Shown here piece by piece: positions 36,956-46,977 of a DNA stretch of 64,000 bases. Source of the stretch: Streptococcus caballi DSM 19004 (GTDB taxonomy: Bacteria > Bacillota > Bacilli > Lactobacillales > Streptococcaceae). The notes beneath the pieces are model-generated. The model saw nothing but the letters and a program-made list of their open reading frames with translations. It searched no databases and had not been told where the DNA came from. Where the stretch lies: contig NZ_KB904122.1 in assembly GCF_000379985.1 (NCBI RefSeq), forward strand, positions 229-64,228, read 5' to 3'. The position numbers and the translations under genes are program-made. Positions within the stretch are counted from its first letter, which is position 1; every line of letters starts with the position of its first letter.

Positions 36956-38062
36956 TTGAGACTGTTTGGTGGGGCTTTTTATAAATCAAAAGTAGTTTTA
37001 GTAATAACTGCTATTCTTTTTTCACTTAGATTTATAATTTCTCATTTTATGACAAGTTCAGAGGTTCTTTATAGTTTTATGCCTGATGGTGATTGGACTC
37101 AAAATCATGGATTTATTTTTTATAAGGCATCATTAGGTGAACCGAACAAATTGAGTAAAATGAAATCCTATACTTCAGAAGAGATGCCAGGTAGAGACAT
37201 GTCCTTATGGCAAGATAAAAGTGGCAGGATATATGGTGCTGTTACAAATTATAATTTTACTCAAGACTTTGAGACAACAATATATACTGGCTATGATGTT
37301 TATCATCTAACTCCTCATCACGTTAATCTTGGTATTCGTAAAATTGCTAAAAAGCAAGGAAGGAAAGTTCAAAAGGTATGGGCACCAGAATTTTTTGAGG
37401 ATAAAAATAATCAAACTGTTTATTTACTTTCGGCTGCTAATGACAGGGGACAAACGCTTGATAAAAATAATGAAACTATTTTTCAACACAGTCTCTACAT
37501 ATCTCAAATGGACATGGATGATTTTATATCAAAGAAGTCTTGGAAGCTAAATTTGAAGTCTAGTAAAAACTACATTGATCCTAGTATATTTTACAGAAAT
37601 GGAGTATACCATTTATTAGTCAAGGATGAATATCAAAAGAAAATTGATTATTATCAGTCTAATGACCTTAAGAGTTGGAAGTTAATCAAAGAGGATTTTC
37701 TAAGCTTTGCATTGAGAAATCCTATTGATTATACGGAAGGGCAGTTTATCTTACAATTGGATAAGACATATTATATCTATTTTGATAAATATGAGGGAAA
37801 TACGAATTTCCGTAAAAATCAATATGTGATTTCAACTAAAGATTTTAAAAAATTTACTAAACCAGTTGTTGTTACAGATAAAAATATGACAATTTTAAGG
37901 CATGGTTCAGGAATACTTTATATCAAGAAACCTTATGCAATTATCATGATTTTAAATTCATGTGGGATTATTGCGTTAATTTTTTTCATATTGTTCGTGA
38001 TAGATGGTATGGTAATATGGAAGAAAGCAAATAAACTGAATTTTGTAAATTCATATAATTGA
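36956..38062 (+). CDS. Membrane-anchored GH43-like five-bladed propeller protein
   Basis: The 368-residue protein has an N-terminal anchor (about 12-31) and a C-terminal helix (about 327-354) around an external domain. That domain has the layout of GH43-clan glycosidases: Asp81 (GRDMSLW), WAPE at 142-145, Asp208 (YIDPSIFY), Glu261 (YTEGQF) and His316 (LRHGSG), matching the base, pKa-modulator, acid and metal-coordinating His of that clan. GH43 enzymes act on arabinofuranosides, xylosides or galactofuranosides. Last in a galactofuranose operon, it may trim or transfer galactofuranose; that is inference. TTG start with AAGGAG eight to nine bases upstream. Confidence 0.68.
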   Translation: MRLFGGAFYKSKVVLVITAILFSLRFIISHFMTSSEVLYSFMPDGDWTQNHGFIFYKASLGEPNKLSKMKSYTSEEMPGRDMSLWQDKSGRIYGAVTNYNFTQDFETTIYTGYDVYHLTPHHVNLGIRKIAKKQGRKVQKVWAPEFFEDKNNQTVYLLSAANDRGQTLDKNNETIFQHSLYISQMDMDDFISKKSWKLNLKSSKNYIDPSIFYRNGVYHLLVKDEYQKKIDYYQSNDLKSWKLIKEDFLSFALRNPIDYTEGQFILQLDKTYYIYFDKYEGNTNFRKNQYVISTKDFKKFTKPVVVTDKNMTILRHGSGILYIKKPYAIIMILNSCGIIALIFFILFVIDGMVIWKKANKLNFVNSYN

Positions 38063-38071
38063 ACAAAATTA

Positions 38072-38113
38072 AAGGTAAGTGTCCAATGCCCTCTGTCATT
38101 GGGTGCTTACCTT
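38072..38113 (+). terminator. Long hairpin after the polysaccharide operon
   Basis: A 17-base left arm (38072-38088) pairs with 38097-38113 around an eight-base loop, with three G-U pairs and no mismatch. It probably ends the operon transcript, although no T run follows, so it could instead be a 3' stabiliser or mobile-element remnant. Confidence 0.55.
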
Positions 38114-38203
38114 ACAACTGAAATAGTCGTTTTTATTTAGGTTCTATATTTTAATATTAAACTTTCTAAAAAGCATATCTTTTTCAGAAAGAAGTATTTT
38201 AGG

Positions 38204-38440
38204 TTGGTTTTATCCTGTATTTTTGATTTTTCAAAGGTGGTTCATATGGTGGATAGCAATGATACAGCTGTTATTAAAAAAAAAAAAAACAACAAACCAG
38301 AGTATGTCTTAGTTGATTACAACGCTTTAGTCAAAAACGAGCAGGCAGAGACTATTATGGCTAATCAAGCTAGTGTTGATGAGGTAGCAAGCTCCGTCTT
38401 ATCACGCCACTTAGAGGCCTTTAAAGAATTAGCGAAATGA
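38204..38440 (+). CDS. Phd/YefM-type antitoxin-like ORF with an A14 tract
   Basis: The frame contains FDFSKVVHMVDSND, then VIKKKKNNKPEYVLVDYNAL, the hallmark ending of the Phd/YefM DNA-binding domain, then a helical C-terminus. The Lys-rich part is encoded by fourteen consecutive A (38276-38289), so the frame is very slippage-prone. No toxin gene follows. There is no good start: TTG at 38204 lacks an SD, and the ATG at 38246 would omit the first strand. It is likely a decaying antitoxin, in frame now. Confidence 0.5.
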   Translation: MVLSCIFDFSKVVHMVDSNDTAVIKKKKNNKPEYVLVDYNALVKNEQAETIMANQASVDEVASSVLSRHLEAFKELAK

Positions 38441-38590
38441 GGCAATTAACAACCTCTCAAATAGTGCAATGACATAGTCAAATGATTTTGACATCAGGAG
38501 GTACTGATGAAGAATTGTTTAACTAGGGATTGGCGGAGCAAACTCTGACTTAGGCTATGAGGGCATTTTGGATTTCATTAAGGATCACAA

Positions 38591-38712
38591 CTGATGGATT
38601 GGCTCCCTTCAATTCAACCATGAGCTTGAAAAAGGCAAAAGCAACTGGTTTTGTCATCCCAACATGGCAAGAAGCTTTGCAAGAATTTTACAAACAAGAT
38701 GTGAAAAAATAA
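38591..38712 (+). pseudogene. 3' remnant of rmlD (dTDP-4-dehydrorhamnose reductase)
   Basis: The frame ends LAPFNSTMSLKKAKATGF then VIPTWQEALQEFYKQDVKK and stops at 38710-38712. That is the C-terminus typical of streptococcal RmlD. The rest of the gene is gone. Just upstream (about 38530-38593) another short frame, GGANSDLGYEGILDFIKDH, is a second, unassigned remnant. No other rhamnose gene is present in the window. Confidence 0.7.
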
Positions 38713-38730
38713 GATGTTTTATCACAAGCG

Positions 38731-38757
38731 AAAGAGCAGCCTTAGCGTTGCTCTTTT
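38731..38757 (+). terminator. Terminator after the rmlD remnant
   Basis: AAAGAGCA (38731-38738) pairs with TGCTCTTT (38749-38756), followed by a T-rich tail. Confidence 0.65.
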
Positions 38758-38826
38758 CTCTTCTGTGTGATATAGTAATAGTAGTTATTTTTGTCATCAA
38801 ATTGTAATGTGAGGGTGTTGAAAGAA

Positions 38827-39798
38827 ATGAAGAGAGCAGAAGAAAATAGTCATCAATTGTTAATTCAGAAATTGCTTGTCAGCATCCATTATTTGACCCT
38901 TTTTAGAGATGAAATTATTCTGGTGGAGAAAACGCCTTCATTGTTGGGAGCATCATTTTCCCCTTTTCTTATTCAATCTGATTTAGCGGATATTGTGACA
39001 GCTATTGATGCTTTGGAAGAACAAGAAAAGTTATTAAAAGCAACTTATTGGTATGAAGAAGAGTCTTTTAAAGTGATGAATCATACTTTGGAAATTGTGG
39101 ATCGGTGGATTCTAGGGATTGATCACTTGTTAGATACTTGTCTGTCAAAGTCTGTTTTTAAGGCTATTCTTGGAGATAGCAGGCCCAATGTATTTGGTAT
39201 TTTGGCAGATGTTTTTTCTTCTTTACGTGTTGTTAATATGTCTCTGAAGGAAGGTGCTGATAATCCGCTAATTTTCTCTCCGTTACAATTTGTTGATCAA
39301 AAGGAAGTAGAAGCTAAAAAAGAAGAATTACTAGCTAAAATTGACGCTCTGCCCTTGCCCCCGAAAAATAAAACAAATGAAAAGCAGGAAGAAGTTCCTG
39401 AGTTTGATGACACCATAGAACTTTTGCCAGGCAATAAAGACGATGTGGTCAAAATGATTCGCCACTTTCTTTTTGATAGAGGGAATAGTCAGGTCTATGT
39501 TTTGGATGCGCAAGAGGACTTGAAAAAGGAGATTAACTTCTATAATGCTTTTGACCGCTTCTTTGGTGCGGCAGATGATATTAGCGAGTCTATTATTTTG
39601 TTGGAGCAAATACAGGCTATTGTCGAGAGAGATGCTGCTAAGGAAAATGCTGCGCAAAGTTCAGACAGCATCTATCTCATTTTGTTCGGTCAAAACCAGT
39701 TGGCCGAGGATAGTCGCATTGACAGCCTCTTGTCAGAACTAACTGCTCAAGCTGATAAAGCTGACTTACAAATCTTGTCTTATCAGGCCTATGTGTAA
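38827..39798 (+). CDS. Uncharacterised soluble protein
   Basis: I do not recognise this 323-residue protein. It has no signal peptide or clear membrane helix, is mostly helical, and has a Lys/Glu-rich linker at about 180-200 (PLPPKNKTNEKQEEVPEF) between two helical halves. The C-terminus (SDSIYLILFGQNQLAEDS) has a hydrophobic strand. Start ATG 38827 is preferred to earlier TTG codons because the upstream extension is unlike the rest. It stands alone between the remnant region and the pyr promoter. Confidence 0.65.
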   Translation: MKRAEENSHQLLIQKLLVSIHYLTLFRDEIILVEKTPSLLGASFSPFLIQSDLADIVTAIDALEEQEKLLKATYWYEEESFKVMNHTLEIVDRWILGIDHLLDTCLSKSVFKAILGDSRPNVFGILADVFSSLRVVNMSLKEGADNPLIFSPLQFVDQKEVEAKKEELLAKIDALPLPPKNKTNEKQEEVPEFDDTIELLPGNKDDVVKMIRHFLFDRGNSQVYVLDAQEDLKKEINFYNAFDRFFGAADDISESIILLEQIQAIVERDAAKENAAQSSDSIYLILFGQNQLAEDSRIDSLLSELTAQADKADLQILSYQAYV

Positions 39799-39801
39799 AG
39801 C

Positions 39802-39830
39802 TTGACAAGTCTATAGATTCAAGTTACAAT
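39802..39830 (+). promoter_or_regulatory. Promoter of pyrK-pyrDb
   Basis: TTGACA (39802-39807), 17 bases, TACAAT (39825-39830). It is almost consensus and overlaps the end of the preceding gene. Confidence 0.82.
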
Positions 39831-39845
39831 TATAGAAATTTAAAA

Positions 39846-39948
39846 ACCTTTAATTGAGTCCAGAGAGGCTGCAAAAGGTGACAAGAATAATAGTCAGGAG
39901 TTTTCTGCCTAATTTTCATGCGACCTTGCCTTGGGGCAAGGTTTTTTT
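39846..39948 (+). promoter_or_regulatory. PyrR-dependent attenuator of pyrK-pyrDb
   Basis: A PyrR-binding stem-loop (39846-39879: ACCTTT...AAAGGT) presents the conserved loop AGTCCAGAGAGGCT. It is followed by the terminator ACCTTGCC-TTGG-GGCAAGGT plus seven T (39923-39948). With UMP bound, PyrR stabilises the first hairpin so that the terminator forms and transcription stops; without it an antiterminator forms. The mechanism is established for Bacillus and streptococci. Confidence 0.92.
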
Positions 39949-39983
39949 GTAGAAAAAGCAGAGTTGCTGAGAAAGGATAGTTC

Positions 39984-41716
<1,733 letters not shown>

Positions 41717-41771
41717 CTCAGCCATTTTCCAACAGTCAAGGTAAGTGGTAAGAGTTTTTTAGATATGTAAA

Positions 41772-41805
41772 AAAGCTCTTTGGGAAATGCATCTCCAAGG
41801 GCTTT
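41772..41805. terminator. Imperfect hairpin between pyrDb and yoeB
   Basis: AAAGCTCTTTGGGA and TCTCCAAGGGCTTT pair with mismatches and lie at the 3' ends of both convergent genes. Probably a weak shared terminator. Confidence 0.5.
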
Positions 41806-42061
41806 AATAGTGGTCTTTACAAGAATAAATGTATAGTATTTTCTTATCAACACGATAGATCAGTCGATGCTCATCTGTAATCCGTCTGGACCATTTGCCA
41901 GATAAGTCATGTTTAAGTGGTTCAGGTTTTCCAATCCCTGAAAACGGGCTTCGATCAATTTCTTTTATGTGACGGTTAATCTTCTCAATCGTTGCTTTAT
42001 TGCTTTGGTCATACCAATACATATAGTCTTTCCAAGCATCATCAGACCAAGCTTTAATCAT
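41804..42061 (-). CDS. yoeB: YoeB-type toxin mRNA interferase
   Basis: The 85-residue Txe/YoeB protein is a ribosome-dependent RNase that cleaves mRNA at the A site. It keeps all the key parts: WSDDAWKDYMYW at the start, SGIGKPEPLKHDLSGKWSRRI, DEHRLIYRV, and the terminal SCKDHY with His84 and Tyr85 of the active site. It therefore appears intact. It overlaps the antitoxin gene by eight bases, so translation is coupled. Confidence 0.93.
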   Translation of the reverse strand: MIKAWSDDAWKDYMYWYDQSNKATIEKINRHIKEIDRSPFSGIGKPEPLKHDLSGKWSRRITDEHRLIYRVDKKILYIYSCKDHY

Positions 42062-42324
42062 CCTCTTTTACCTCGAGGAGTTCATGGGAAAGAAATGAAC
42101 CTTCCTTAAATTGCTGATTTCCTCGTCTCATTTTATCCATCAAGTAGTTATTAGACATGATATGGAAGTTTTCTTGCATACTGTCGTAATCACGTTTTGA
42201 GAGTACGACGACTGTATCCTCAACGTTTTTTTGAAGTGACAATTAGAGCCTCAGCGTCTTCATTGACCTGCTTCATGTAGTGCTTGAGATTTTGTCTGAA
42301 ATTAGAATAAGCAACAGCTTCCAT
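42054..42324 (-). pseudogene. yefM: YefM-type antitoxin with a homopolymer frameshift
   Basis: The ATG at 42324 has SD AAAGGAG and begins MEAVAYSNFRQNLKHYMKQV, a normal YefM start. The frame then reaches TSKKR and stops at TGA. The rest (NVEDTVVVLSKRDYDSMQE to 42054) is in another frame. The switch lies in a run of seven A (T7 on the plus strand, 42226-42232); with six A the protein reads TSKNVEDTVVVLSKRDYD, the family sequence, giving about 89 residues. Either the system is dead, or slippage makes enough antitoxin. Confidence 0.9.
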
Positions 42325-42349
42325 GCTATTAACTCCTTTGGCTAATTTA

Positions 42350-42355
42350 TGTACA
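42350..42355. promoter_or_regulatory. TGTACA core, candidate YefM operator
   Basis: The palindrome TGTACA is about 26 bases upstream of yefM. This hexamer is the core recognition element of the E. coli YefM-YoeB operator, so it supports the family call and autoregulation. Only one copy is seen. Confidence 0.45.
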
Positions 42356-42421
42356 ATATCTTGTAGAAAATATGGCAGCGATTATTCAAAAAATTCTACC
42401 ACCTACAAGTCAAGTCATTTT

Positions 42422-42450
42422 TTGACTTTGCCCTATAAAAAGGGTATAAT
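42422..42450 (+). promoter_or_regulatory. Promoter of pyrF-pyrE
   Basis: TTGACT (42422-42427), 17 bases, TATAAT (42445-42450). Near-consensus. Confidence 0.85.
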
Positions 42451-42464
42451 ATATACAACTAAAT

Positions 42465-42564
42465 AACCTTTAATCGAGTCCAGAGAGGCGAGAAAGGTTC
42501 ACAGATTATAAAGGGTGCTGTGTACCCAGATTTTTCGTGTAACCTTGCCCTTTGGCAAGGTTTT
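42465..42564 (+). promoter_or_regulatory. PyrR-dependent attenuator of pyrF-pyrE
   Basis: The PyrR-binding hairpin (AACCTTT at 42465-42471 with AAAGGTT at 42493-42499) again carries AGTCCAGAGAGGC. The terminator AACCTTGCC-CTTT-GGCAAGGTT ends in TTTT (42541-42564). It is close to the attenuator at 39846, so both pyr units answer to the same UMP signal. About 130 leader bases lacking other recognisable features follow before pyrF. Confidence 0.92.
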
Positions 42565-42703
42565 ATTTGTGTTTAGAAAGGATAGAGTTTATTTGAACTC
42601 GGGCTGAAATCCTAGTGAAAAAGAGAAACTTCTTAGAGTCTTAAGGGCTCTGCGTCAGTTTTCTATTTTCAACTGGATTTTGATGCCCTAAGGTATCATG
42701 TTT

Positions 42704-43396
42704 ATGCGCGAAAATCGTCCCATTGTTGCCCTCGACTTTCCTTCTTTTGAGGATGTGAAAGCTTTCCTAGCTCTTTTCCCAGCGGAGGAAAAGCTCTACG
42801 TCAAGATTGGTATGGAGCTTTATTATGCGGCTGGTCCAGAGATTGTTTCCTACGTGAAATCGCTGGGGCATTCGGTTTTTCTTGATTTGAAATTGCACGA
42901 TATTCCTAATACGGTTAAGTCGGCAATGGCTGTGCTGGCTAAGCTTGGCGTAGATATGACTAATGTCCATGCGGCTGGTGGCGTTGAGATGATGAGGGCT
43001 GCGCGTGAAGGACTTGGCTCTGGACCGAAGCTGATTGCTGTGACACAATTAACATCAACATCAGAAAAACAAATGCATGATTTCCAAAACATTCAAACCA
43101 GTTTAGCGGAATCTGTTGTTCATTACGCGAAAAAAACGGCGGAAGCTGGTCTTGATGGTGTAGTCTGCTCTGCTCATGAAGTTGAAGCTATCAAAGCAGC
43201 AACGTCAGAGGACTTTGTCTGCTTAACACCGGGTATTCGTCCAGCGGGCTCTGCTACTGGCGACCAAAAACGTGTCATGACACCAGCAGACGCGCGTGCT
43301 ATTGGTTCAGACTACATCGTAGTTGGTCGCCCAATTACGCAAGCTGAAGATCCAGTGGCTGCTTATCAAGCTATCAAGGCAGAATGGAATGGCTAG
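42704..43396 (+). CDS. pyrF: Orotidine 5'-phosphate decarboxylase
   Basis: PyrF makes UMP, the last step of the pathway. It shows [31 protein letters not shown] (the Asp-Lys-x-x-Asp catalytic set), [24 protein letters not shown] and [14 protein letters not shown] 42704 (MRENRP) is preferred to ATG 42698 because family members start there and the SD AAGG is then ten bases away. The stop overlaps the start of the broken pyrophosphatase gene. Confidence 0.94.
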   Translation: MRENRPIVALDFPSFEDVKAFLALFPAEEKLYVKIGMELYYAAGPEIVSYVKSLGHSVFLDLKLHDIPNTVKSAMAVLAKLGVDMTNVHAAGGVEMMRAAREGLGSGPKLIAVTQLTSTSEKQMHDFQNIQTSLAESVVHYAKKTAEAGLDGVVCSAHEVEAIKAATSEDFVCLTPGIRPAGSATGDQKRVMTPADARAIGSDYIVVGRPITQAEDPVAAYQAIKAEWNG

Positions 43397-43715
43397 ACAG
43401 ACATTCAAGGTTATCATTGACAGACCGATTGGCTATCAGGATAAGTTTGGAAATGTTTATCCGGTCAATTACGGTTACGTTCCAGGTTTATTGGCTGGTG
43501 ATGGTGAGGAATAGGATGTTTACATCATTTCTGAGAAGGTCACTCAACCTTTGAAGACTTTTGAAGGTGAGCTGGTAGCCATCATTCATCGTGCAGACGA
43601 TGTAGAGGACAAGTGGATTTTGACCTCGCCAGATGAGAGACTCAGTCTTGAGACGATTCAAGAAAAAATACAGTTTTTAGAGCAATATTTTATATCAACT
43701 ATTGAACTTTTATAA
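43389..43715 (+). pseudogene. Small inorganic pyrophosphatase-like gene with an amber codon
   Basis: The frame starts inside the end of pyrF and reads FKVIIDRPIGYQDKFGNVYPVNYGYVPGLLAGDGEE, then TAG (43512-43514), then DVYIISEKVTQPLKTF, IIHRADDVEDKWIL and a C-terminal ISTIELL. The sense residue is usually Gln, so a CAG/CAA-to-TAG change would explain it. The family is the roughly 110-residue pyrophosphatase-like group of streptococci. PyrE releases pyrophosphate, which gives it a rational place here, but the gene looks inactive. Confidence 0.82.
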
Positions 43716-43727
43716 AGGAGAACCACA

Positions 43728-44357
43728 ATGACATTGGCATCACAAATTGCATCAGATTTATTGGACATCAAGGCGGTCTATCTCAAGCCTGAAGATCCTT
43801 TTACATGGGCTTCTGGCATCAAATCGCCAATCTATACAGACAATCGCATCACACTTTCTTACCCAGAGACGCGTACTTTGATTGAAAATGGTTTTGTTGA
43901 AAAAATTAAAGAAGAATTTCCAGACGTGGAAGTCATTGCAGGAACAGCGACAGCAGGCATTCCGCACGGTGCTATTATTGCCGACAAGATGAATCTGCCA
44001 TTCGCCTACATCCGTTCGAAACCAAAAGATCATGGTGCTGGTAACCAGATTGAAGGCCGTGTGGCTAAAGGGCAAAAAATGGTCATCATTGAAGACTTAA
44101 TTTCAACTGGTGGCTCAGTACTGGATGCTGTTGCGGCAGCAGAACGTGAAGGTGCTGATGTGCTTGGTGTGGCAGCCATCTTCACCTATGAATTGCCAAA
44201 GGCAACAGAAAATTTTGAAAAAGCTGGTGTCAAATTGGTGACACTATCAAATTACTCAGAACTAATTAAGGTTGCAAAAGTTCAAGGATATATCAATGCT
44301 GATGGTTTGCAGCTTTTGAAGAAATTCAAAGAAAATCAAGAAACATGGCAAGATTAA
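43728..44357 (+). CDS. pyrE: Orotate phosphoribosyltransferase
   Basis: The 209-residue enzyme joins orotate to PRPP. It shows [34 protein letters not shown] (the flexible catalytic loop with Lys and His) and the PRPP motif [17 protein letters not shown]. It has its own AAAGGAG SD after the broken pyrophosphatase frame. Confidence 0.95.
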   Translation: MTLASQIASDLLDIKAVYLKPEDPFTWASGIKSPIYTDNRITLSYPETRTLIENGFVEKIKEEFPDVEVIAGTATAGIPHGAIIADKMNLPFAYIRSKPKDHGAGNQIEGRVAKGQKMVIIEDLISTGGSVLDAVAAAEREGADVLGVAAIFTYELPKATENFEKAGVKLVTLSNYSELIKVAKVQGYINADGLQLLKKFKENQETWQD

Positions 44358-44397
44358 ACGGATTTTAAAGACATCAAGTGTCAATGGAGGTTGCGTC

Positions 44398-44898
44398 ATG
44401 AGGATTAAAACAAGTTTTGAAGAAAAAATTATTCCAGACAAATACAGTAAAAAGGCTGAAACACAGGTTTTAGGCAATGCTGTCATCTCATTTCCTTTTG
44501 AGATTGTGCATGCACCAGACGAGACCAAAAGTTTTGCTTGGACCTTGGTAGATTATGACTCCATTCCTGTTTGTGGCTTTGCTTATATTCATTGGGTGGT
44601 GGCAAATGTACCAGCTGATAAGATTAGCATTGAAGAAGATTTCGCGCGTTTAAATCATCAGCATGTTAAAGGAAAGAATTCTTTAACTAGCAAGTTTTTG
44701 ACGGCGGATTATTCTTCTATTGATGATGGTTATATGGGGCCATATCCGCCAGATAAGGATCATTTTTACACATTGACGGTTTATGCTTTGGACAAGGAAT
44801 TGGATTTGACTGATGGCTTTTACATGAATGACCTCTTGCATCAATTAGAAGGTCATGTGTTGGCGACAGCTAAACTTGATTTGATTGGAAAATGTTAG
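44398..44898 (+). CDS. PEBP-family (YbhB/YbcL-like) protein
   Basis: The 166-residue protein is a phosphatidylethanolamine-binding-protein homologue: [28 protein letters not shown] (the D-x-D and H-W segment of the anion-binding pocket), [21 protein letters not shown], and ATAKLDLIG at the end. Bacterial members are cytoplasmic with unclear roles. It overlaps the first base of the longer ung frame. SD GGAGG precedes the ATG. Confidence 0.88.
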   Translation: MRIKTSFEEKIIPDKYSKKAETQVLGNAVISFPFEIVHAPDETKSFAWTLVDYDSIPVCGFAYIHWVVANVPADKISIEEDFARLNHQHVKGKNSLTSKFLTADYSSIDDGYMGPYPPDKDHFYTLTVYALDKELDLTDGFYMNDLLHQLEGHVLATAKLDLIGKC

Positions 44899-44906
44899 GA
44901 GAGGAT

Positions 44907-45560
44907 ATGCAGCATTCGACTTGGCATGATTTGATTAAGCAGGAATTGCCTGAAGGCTACTATGCCCGAATCAATCATTTCATGGATGAGGTTTATAGCC
45001 AAGAGAACGTTTATCCACCAAGGAATAAGGTTTTTAATGCTATTCAGACAACGCCGCTTGAATCGGTTAAGGTGGTTATTATTGGACAAGACCCTTACCA
45101 TGGACCAAAACAAGCACAGGGTCTGTCTTTCTCAGTTCCTGATGATATCCCCGCTCCGCCATCCCTCCAAAATATCCTTAAAGAATTGGCAGATGATATT
45201 GGCCAGCGTTCTCATCATGACCTGACGACTTGGGCGCAGCAAGGGGTTCTTCTCCTCAACGCCTGCCTGACAGTCCCTGCTGGGAATGCTAATGGTCATG
45301 CTGGCTTGATTTGGGAACCTTTTACCGATGCAATCATCAAAGTCGTTAACCAACAGAATCACCCTGTCACCTTTATTCTCTGGGGCGGTTATGCTAGGAA
45401 GAAGAAGACGTTGATTAGTAATCCTATTCACCACGTGATTGAGTCTGCTCACCCCAGTCCTCTGTCTGCTTACCGTGGTTTCTTTGGCTCAAAGCCTTTT
45501 TCAAGGGCAAATCATTATTTGGCAGAGGATGGACTTACGCCGATTGACTGGCTAAACTAA
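44907..45560 (+). CDS. ung: Uracil-DNA glycosylase
   Basis: Ung removes uracil from DNA. It shows [23 protein letters not shown] (water-activating Asp loop), [20 protein letters not shown] and the C-terminal [21 protein letters not shown] with the catalytic His. ATG 44907 (MQHSTWHD) is chosen as the usual family start, with GGAG five bases upstream; the earlier ATG 44892 lies inside the previous gene. Confidence 0.95.
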   Translation: MQHSTWHDLIKQELPEGYYARINHFMDEVYSQENVYPPRNKVFNAIQTTPLESVKVVIIGQDPYHGPKQAQGLSFSVPDDIPAPPSLQNILKELADDIGQRSHHDLTTWAQQGVLLLNACLTVPAGNANGHAGLIWEPFTDAIIKVVNQQNHPVTFILWGGYARKKKTLISNPIHHVIESAHPSPLSAYRGFFGSKPFSRANHYLAEDGLTPIDWLN

Positions 45561-45572
45561 GAAGGAGTTTCT

Positions 45573-46841
45573 ATGTTACTGATTAAAAATGGTCGTGTGC
45601 TCGACCCTAAATCGCAATTCGATAAAGTTTGTGACGTCCTTGTGGATGGTAAAAAGGTTGTGAAAATAGCAGAGCAGATCGAGATGGATGCTGCAGATGT
45701 CATTGATGCGACGGGTCTGGTTGTGGCGCCAGGTTTGATTGACATTCACGTCCATTTTCGTGAACCAGGTCAAACTCATAAGGAAGACATTCATACAGGT
45801 GCCTTGGCTGCGGCGGCAGGTGGATTTACCACAGTTGTCATGATGGCTAACACTAACCCAACCATTTCTGATGTCGAAACTCTCAAAGAAGTCCTTGCTA
45901 GTGCCGACAAAGAAAATATTCATATCTACACCAACGCAACCGTGACTAAAAACTTTGATGGTCAGCATTTGACTGATTTTAAAGCACTTTTGGCAGCTGG
46001 TGCGGTATCTTTTTCAGATGACGGCATTCCGCTGCAAAGCTCTAAAGTGGTTAAGGAAGCTCTGGACTTAGCTAAAGCCAATGATACTTTTATCGCTTTG
46101 CATGAAGAGGATCCTGAACTCAATGGAATTCTCGGTTTCAATGAAGGCATCGCTCGTGATAAATTTCATTTTTGTGGTGCAACAGGTGTCGCAGAATACA
46201 GTATGATAGCGCGGGATGTTATGATTGCCTATGACCGTCAAGCACACCTGCATATTCAGCATCTGTCTAAGGCCGAGTCTGTCAAGGTTGTTGAATTTGC
46301 TCAGTCTTTGGGTGCACCTGTAACTGCCGAAGCAGCACCGCAGCATTTTTCAAAAACAGAAGACTTACTACTGATAAAAGGTGCCAATGCTAAGATGAAC
46401 CCGCCTTTGCGAACAGAAAAAGATCGCTTGGCTGTTATCGAAGGTCTCAAATCGGGTGTTATCTCAGTCATTGCAACAGACCACGCCCCTCACCACGCTA
46501 ATGAGAAGAATGTTGCTGACATCACAAAGGCACCATCTGGCATGACAGGACTTGAGACTTCGCTGTCTCTAGGGCTTACTAATTTAGTAGCCACTGGCGA
46601 CTTAACACTGTCTGAACTTTTGACAAAGATGACCGTCAATCCAGCAGGCATGTATGATTTTGATGCGGGATATTTGGCTGAAAATGGCCCAGCTGACATC
46701 GTGATTTTTGCTGACAAGGAAGAGCGTCTTGTATCAGAACATTTTGCCTCTAAAGCATCCAACTCTCCATTCATCGGAGAAAAATTGCAAGGTGTGGTTA
46801 AATACACTATCTGCGATGGTCAGGTTGTTTATCAAGCATAA
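45573..46841 (+). CDS. pyrC: Dihydroorotase
   Basis: The 422-residue class I dihydroorotase has zinc site [55 protein letters not shown], and [13 protein letters not shown] with its Asp and His. It makes dihydroorotate for PyrDb/PyrK. Strong SD AAGGAG. No PyrR hairpin precedes it directly; it is probably read from the pyrF promoter through ung or from an unseen promoter. Confidence 0.96.
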   Translation: MLLIKNGRVLDPKSQFDKVCDVLVDGKKVVKIAEQIEMDAADVIDATGLVVAPGLIDIHVHFREPGQTHKEDIHTGALAAAAGGFTTVVMMANTNPTISDVETLKEVLASADKENIHIYTNATVTKNFDGQHLTDFKALLAAGAVSFSDDGIPLQSSKVVKEALDLAKANDTFIALHEEDPELNGILGFNEGIARDKFHFCGATGVAEYSMIARDVMIAYDRQAHLHIQHLSKAESVKVVEFAQSLGAPVTAEAAPQHFSKTEDLLLIKGANAKMNPPLRTEKDRLAVIEGLKSGVISVIATDHAPHHANEKNVADITKAPSGMTGLETSLSLGLTNLVATGDLTLSELLTKMTVNPAGMYDFDAGYLAENGPADIVIFADKEERLVSEHFASKASNSPFIGEKLQGVVKYTICDGQVVYQA

Positions 46842-46849
46842 AGAAAACG

Positions 46850-46886
46850 AACTCTTTTGATGATTCAAGTTATCAAAAGAGTTTTT
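46850..46886 (+). terminator. Terminator of pyrC
   Basis: AACTCTTTTGAT pairs with ATCAAAAGAGTT, followed by TTT. Confidence 0.82.
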
Positions 46887-46921
46887 TGTGCGGGAAAATG
46901 ATAACTTTTTTTAAAAATACA

Positions 46922-46949
46922 TTCAAATCGTTCGTTTAAATGGTATAAT
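46922..46949 (+). promoter_or_regulatory. Promoter of the surface nucleotidase
   Basis: TTCAAA (46922-46927), 16 bases, extended -10 TGGTATAAT (46941-46949). Confidence 0.6.
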
Positions 46950-46977
46950 AGAAAAATAAATCTATTTGGAGGATTTT

